DNA of 58,019 nt from an uncultured Olsenella sp. Its GTDB lineage: Bacteria; Actinomycetota; Coriobacteriia; Coriobacteriales; Atopobiaceae. Position numbers and translations under genes: made by a program. This document shows positions 54,468 to 58,019 of the stretch, piece by piece. The notes under the pieces are model-generated. The model did not search any database. It had not been told where the DNA came from and was given only the letters and a program-made list of their open reading frames with translations. Positions within the stretch are counted from its first letter, which is position 1. The number at the start of each line of letters is the position of its first letter. The stretch spans positions 1-58,019 of the forward strand of contig OMVT01000011.1 of NCBI GenBank assembly GCA_900314535.1, written 5' to 3'.

Positions 54468-55391
54468 ATGGCTGAGCTTGATGCAGATGATGAGGCGGCG
54501 CAGAGCCTGAGCGAGCTCCTGGCGCCTGATGGGAAGGGCACGCTCGTCTTCCCGGGGGATATCCGCTACATCCTGTCGGAGTTCCCGTCGGGCGAAGAGG
54601 TGACCGACGCTGAATGGCTCATGTTCGAGCAGGAGACGGTGGCCCATGCCCACAGAATCTATCACGATGTGGGTGCAGATGTCGCCGTGACGTTCACGGA
54701 GCGCTGCTCGGCACCGACGCTTGCAAAGGAAGACACTGGCATCCGCATGGAGGATGCCTGCGCGCGTGGCGTGCGTCTTGCCTTCAGGAGTGCTTCCCCC
54801 TTCGTCGTAGGCGCGCTCGGTCCGAGCTGCCTGGACGATGCCTCGTCAGAAGATGAAGCAGTGAGGGCCTATGAGGATGAGGCGCGCTGCCTCATCTCGA
54901 AGGGCGTGCATGGGCTGCTGCTGGCTTCGATGCCTGATCTGGCGCACCTGAGGGCTGCTGCCAAGGGTGCAGGCTATGCGGCAATCGCCCGCGAGCTGGG
55001 AGCTTACCGTCCGATCATCGGCTCTGTCGTGCTCGACTCCGGACACAATCTCGCAGACGGAGCCTCGGTCTTCGATGCGGTGGCAGAAGCAGGAAAGCTG
55101 GGGCTTGCCACGCTCGGTGTCGAAGGGCTCGATGCGGTCAGCGCCTGCGCGCTTTCGGACCGTCTGTCCGAGGCAGCGGCTGAGGCAGGCGTATCTCTGC
55201 TTGTGCGCATTGCCGACACGACGGAGCGCGGCGCCCGGACGGACCGCTCGCGCCTCGACAGCATGCACGCCGTGGCGACGGCTATAGCCGACCTTGTACG
55301 TGCAGGCATCCGCCTTGTCGGCCCGGGCAAAGGTGCCGGCCCTGAAATGGCTGGCGTCATGGCAGACACGTTCGACCAGCTCGATCTCTAG
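54468..55391 (+). CDS. Homocysteine S-methyltransferase-like protein, zinc site lost
   Basis: A 307-residue protein that looks like the Hcy-binding methyltransferase barrel. VAVTFTERCSAPTL aligns with the TNTF region and GLLLASMPDLAHLRAA with the middle barrel. At the C terminus, RLVGPGKGAGPEMAGVMAD stands where the family has GGCCGTTPEHI, so the paired zinc-binding Cys are Gly residues and methyl transfer to homocysteine is unlikely by the usual mechanism. The alignment is by eye. It is 6 bases after the DtxR-like gene. Confidence 0.5.
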   Translation: MAELDADDEAAQSLSELLAPDGKGTLVFPGDIRYILSEFPSGEEVTDAEWLMFEQETVAHAHRIYHDVGADVAVTFTERCSAPTLAKEDTGIRMEDACARGVRLAFRSASPFVVGALGPSCLDDASSEDEAVRAYEDEARCLISKGVHGLLLASMPDLAHLRAAAKGAGYAAIARELGAYRPIIGSVVLDSGHNLADGASVFDAVAEAGKLGLATLGVEGLDAVSACALSDRLSEAAAEAGVSLLVRIADTTERGARTDRSRLDSMHAVATAIADLVRAGIRLVGPGKGAGPEMAGVMADTFDQLDL

Positions 55392-55573
55392 CGGTGGAGA
55401 CTCGGGGCCCCAATTGTGGAGCATCCGTGCAAGACAGGCAGATTTGTGCCGTCTGCGGCGCAATGTCGGGCCGCACAAGCCGATGGGTGGCATGTACAAG
55501 GCAATGAGCGCTATCCTGAACAGGCTGACTGATAGTGCAAATGACTGAACAATGCTTCTGAAAGGTCAATTCC

Positions 55574-56470
55574 ATGAAAGCCATCATTCCTGCTGCAGGA
55601 CTCGGAACCCGCTTCCTCCCGGCCACGAAGTGCACGCCGAAGGAGCTCCTTCCCGTCATCGACAAGCCGGTCATCCAGTACGTCGTGGAAGAGGCACTCG
55701 AGCCTGAGGGAGTCGACGAGGTCGTGATCGTGAACTCCCGCATGAAGCCGCAGATCGAGCACTACTTCGCAAAGGACGAGGAGTTCGAGGCATATCTGCA
55801 TGCCCATGGCAAGGATGCGCTGGCAGAAAAGGTCGCAGCAGCAAGCGCGCTTCCGGTCTCCTTCGTCTACCAGGAGAAGCCGCTGGGACTCGGACATGCC
55901 ATCCACTGCGCAGCAGGCAAGATGGACGGAGACCCGTTCTTTGTCCTCCTCGGCGACTATTTCGTGCCTGACCGCCAGATGTGCGTGAGGATGGCAGAGG
56001 TCTCGAAGGCCCACAACAACTGCTCTGTCATCGCGGTGGCGCCCGTCCCTGAGGACCAGGTCAGCCGCTACGGCATCGTCGCTGGAGAGTGTGTTGGCAT
56101 GCTCGACGGCACAGATGTCACCGATCCCGAGTCTGAAGGCGCGGTCTGGAAGCTCTCGGGCATGGTCGAGAAGCCGAAGAAGGAGGACGCACCGTCCCAC
56201 CTCTTCATCGTCGGCCGCTATCTCCTTACCCCTCGCGTCATGGAGCTCCTGGCAACGCAGGCGCCGGGCGCCGGCGGAGAGATCCAGCTCACCGATTCGA
56301 TGCTGAAGCTGCTCGACGAAGAGGAAATGTACGCTCTGGTGGTCGATCCGGCAGAGGGCTGCGATACCGGCACTCCTGCAGCCTGGGCGGCCACGAACGC
56401 ACGCATGGCACTCGAAGACCCCAGCCTGGCGACTGCCTTCAAGGAGGCGCTCGGGGAGGTCAAGCTCTAG
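55574..56470 (+). CDS. galU: UTP-glucose-1-phosphate uridylyltransferase
   Basis: A 298-residue GalU that makes UDP-glucose. The N terminus has IIPAAGLGTRFLPATK, the signature with the catalytic Arg and Lys, then PKELLPVIDKPVIQYVVEEA, EKPLGLGHAI, FFVLLGDYFV, VEKPKKEDAPS and GAGGEIQLTDSM. It begins 183 bases after the previous gene and is 7 bases before the phosphohexomutase gene, a common pairing for UDP-glucose synthesis. Confidence 0.95.
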   Translation: MKAIIPAAGLGTRFLPATKCTPKELLPVIDKPVIQYVVEEALEPEGVDEVVIVNSRMKPQIEHYFAKDEEFEAYLHAHGKDALAEKVAAASALPVSFVYQEKPLGLGHAIHCAAGKMDGDPFFVLLGDYFVPDRQMCVRMAEVSKAHNNCSVIAVAPVPEDQVSRYGIVAGECVGMLDGTDVTDPESEGAVWKLSGMVEKPKKEDAPSHLFIVGRYLLTPRVMELLATQAPGAGGEIQLTDSMLKLLDEEEMYALVVDPAEGCDTGTPAAWAATNARMALEDPSLATAFKEALGEVKL

Positions 56471-56477
56471 GAGCCTT

Positions 56478-57866
56478 ATGGGAATCATCCGGTTCGGAAC
56501 GCGTGGCTGGCGGGCACGCTATGGCGAGGGGTTCGATGCCTCGTCGGTCGCCCGCATCGCAGAGGCGCTTGCCGTCCTCTGGTCGGATACGCGTTCCGGC
56601 GCAACGATACTGGTCGGATACGATACCCGCCGCGATGCCTGCGAACTCGCAGATGTCGCGGCGGGCGTTCTTGCTGCGGCAGGCCTGCATGTGAAGGTGT
56701 CGGACAGGCCCTGTCCTCTGCCTGCACTCAGCTGGAACCTTGCACAGGACGCAATGGCTGTAGGCGGCATCATGATCACGGCTTCCGAGGCGCCGGCAGA
56801 CTACGGCGGAGTGATACTGCGCATGGCAGATGGAAGCCCTGCCTCCCGCATATTCATGGATGAGGTCGAGGAGCTCATCGCGCCTGTCGCACCTCTCGAG
56901 CGCGGCACGTTCGAGCATGCCGACCTCATGACTGCCTATCTGGCTGACATCGCATCGAAGGTCGACTGTGACCTCATCGCCTCGGCCCATCTCAAGGTCC
57001 TCGTGGACCCCATGTATGGGGCAGCCTCAGGCTATATGGCAGAGCTTCTGCGTGGCATGGGGTGCGAGGTGTCAGAGATCCACGGAGGTCCGAGCACCGA
57101 CTTCGGCGGCATCCATCCCGATCCGACAGAGCCCTGGGTCGACGAGTGCGAACGCAGCATCGTCGCACAGCACGCAGATTTCGGTCTCGTCTTCGACGGG
57201 GATGCAGACCGCGCAACAGCGGTGGATGACAGGGGAGTGCTGCTCGCACCGAAGGCCTTCGTGCCGCTTCTTATGGACCATCTGGCAAGTGACCGGCATG
57301 AGACGGGCCGCATCGTGGCCACTATCTCGTGCTCGGCAAGCATCAAGACGCAGGCAGAGCGCCTGGGGCTCGATATGACAGAGACGCTCGTCGGATTCGG
57401 ACGTCTCTACAGCGAGATGTGGGATGGAGACGTGCTCCTGGCGACCGAAGAGTATGGCGGGGTCTGCCTGCCATCCCATTTCCCGGAGCGCGATGGCCTT
57501 CTGGCCGCGCTCCTTCTTGTCGAATACGTCGCTGCGCGCAGGAAGCACCTGAGCGAGCTTGTGGAAGAGCTCGACCAGAATATCGGCTCCTTCTTCTACG
57601 GCAGGCGCGATGTGCGCCTCGACTATGGGGCGATAGAGTCGTTCCGCCTCCTGCTTCCCGGCCTCAATCCGCCAAGCGTGGCTGGCAAGGTACCCTCACA
57701 GGTATCGCATGGCGACGGGCTCAAGCTGACCTTCGATGATGGGTCATGGACGATGGTGAGGCCATCGAGGACCGAGCCGACCGTCAGGATCTATGCAGAA
57801 GCCCATACGGCAAAGGAGCGTGATGCCCTGCTCAAGTCGAGCGTGGGCATGCTCGAGTCGTTCTGA
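56478..57866 (+). CDS. Phosphohexomutase of the PGM/PMM family
   Basis: A 462-residue alpha-D-phosphohexomutase. The N terminus IIRFGTRGWRARYGEGF is typical. The active-site serine is in ITASEAPADYGGVIL; the usual TASHNP is changed to TASEAP, keeping the Ser. The metal loop is FDGDADRATAVD, and the sugar-binding motif is LATEEYGGV. The C-terminal phosphate-binding loop is VRPSRTEPTVRIYAE. Together with galU it likely supplies UDP-glucose from glucose-6-phosphate. Starts 7 bases after galU. Confidence 0.88.
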   Translation: MGIIRFGTRGWRARYGEGFDASSVARIAEALAVLWSDTRSGATILVGYDTRRDACELADVAAGVLAAAGLHVKVSDRPCPLPALSWNLAQDAMAVGGIMITASEAPADYGGVILRMADGSPASRIFMDEVEELIAPVAPLERGTFEHADLMTAYLADIASKVDCDLIASAHLKVLVDPMYGAASGYMAELLRGMGCEVSEIHGGPSTDFGGIHPDPTEPWVDECERSIVAQHADFGLVFDGDADRATAVDDRGVLLAPKAFVPLLMDHLASDRHETGRIVATISCSASIKTQAERLGLDMTETLVGFGRLYSEMWDGDVLLATEEYGGVCLPSHFPERDGLLAALLLVEYVAARRKHLSELVEELDQNIGSFFYGRRDVRLDYGAIESFRLLLPGLNPPSVAGKVPSQVSHGDGLKLTFDDGSWTMVRPSRTEPTVRIYAEAHTAKERDALLKSSVGMLESF

Positions 57867-57870
57867 GACG

Positions 57871-57920
57871 GCTGAAAAGAGGGGATGCTGAAGAGGGCGC
57901 CGGAGGGCGCTCTTTTCAGC
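57871..57920 (+). terminator. Terminator with competing stems
   Basis: CTCTTTTCAGC (57910-57920) can pair perfectly with GCTGAAAAGAG (57871-57881) or, through GCTGAAGAGGGCGCC (57887-57901), form a shorter GC-rich hairpin with GGCGCTCTTTTCAGC (57906-57920). The two structures exclude each other. No long T-tract follows. Confidence 0.5.
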
Positions 57921-58019
57921 AGTTGTGCAGAAACTGTGCAGAGGCAGGAATGTGCTGGCGCAGGGCGGGGGAGGAGCGTATTGTTATTCCTCGCGCTCAA
58001 GCGCACCCGGAAATCCGGG
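57921..58019. other. Right-edge intergenic stretch
   Basis: No gene is visible in the last 99 bases. A short repeat, TGTGCAGAAAC / TGTGCAGAGG, lies at 57925-57943, a possible -10 (TATTGTTAT) near 57980, and the hairpin CCCGG-AAAT-CCGGG at the end. This could be the leader of a gene beyond the window. Confidence 0.3.

Overview
The window is 58 kb of GC-rich chromosome with short intergenic gaps and many GNA-start genes. The gene content points to an actinobacterium of the class Coriobacteriia, most like Olsenella or a relative in Atopobiaceae. The reasons are a dnaK-grpE-dnaJ-hspR cluster with clpB and hsp20 nearby, a tilS-hpt-ftsH run, a dihydropteroate synthase fused to HPPK, an alanine-rich tail on ribosomal protein L31, and an ATP synthase operon ending in murA. 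The taxonomic placement is inference; no rRNA or tRNA gene is visible.

Layout. 1-8.4 kb: a phosphodiesterase, then the heat-shock regulon dnaK, grpE, a zinc-finger-less dnaJ, hspR and clpB. 8.5-10.8 kb: a membrane PASTA protein with a zinc ribbon and a 58-residue partner. 10.8-14.6 kb: an AT-richer island on the minus strand with an AAA ATPase/TOPRIM pair that looks like phage defence, and a second ATPase that has lost key catalytic residues. 14.8-16.1 kb: a tail-anchored protein and hsp20. 16.2-29.4 kb: housekeeping genes, namely a WalJ-type hydrolase, tilS, hpt, ftsH, an aminotransferase, a PHP phosphoesterase, exonuclease III, a patatin, a sirtuin, folP-folK, a BirA-like pseudoenzyme and coaX. 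29.4-31.7 kb: rpmE with a structured leader, a duplicated rpmE 3' end, a candidate small RNA, a decayed gene and an unknown protein. 31.8-37 kb: a second zinc-ribbon membrane protein, prfA, prmC and tsaC. 37-42.6 kb: an RpiR regulator, a tannase-like esterase and a PTS EIIBC gene broken by an IS200/IS605 element with tnpA and tnpB. 42.8-45.5 kb: glpK, rpiB and upp. 45.5-53.9 kb: the complete F1Fo ATP synthase operon followed by murA. 54-58 kb: a DtxR-like regulator, a homocysteine methyltransferase-like protein, galU and a phosphohexomutase.

How the parts work together. Three heat-shock units (dnaK, clpB, hsp20) each carry the same inverted repeat, TCTAAGT-like arms around 6-7 bases. This has the geometry of the actinobacterial HspR box, so the local hspR probably controls all three. 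The RpiR regulator, esterase and PTS gene form one sugar-uptake locus with a cluster of GATTCAG-type operators, but transport through this PTS is lost: besides the insertion there is a one-base frameshift and roughly 45-55 missing codons. The most interesting leads are the ATPase/TOPRIM island with its 34-bp perfect palindrome, the catalytically altered second ATPase, the TnpB element whose predicted guide matches the gene it broke, and the candidate small RNA between the two copies of the rpmE 3' end.
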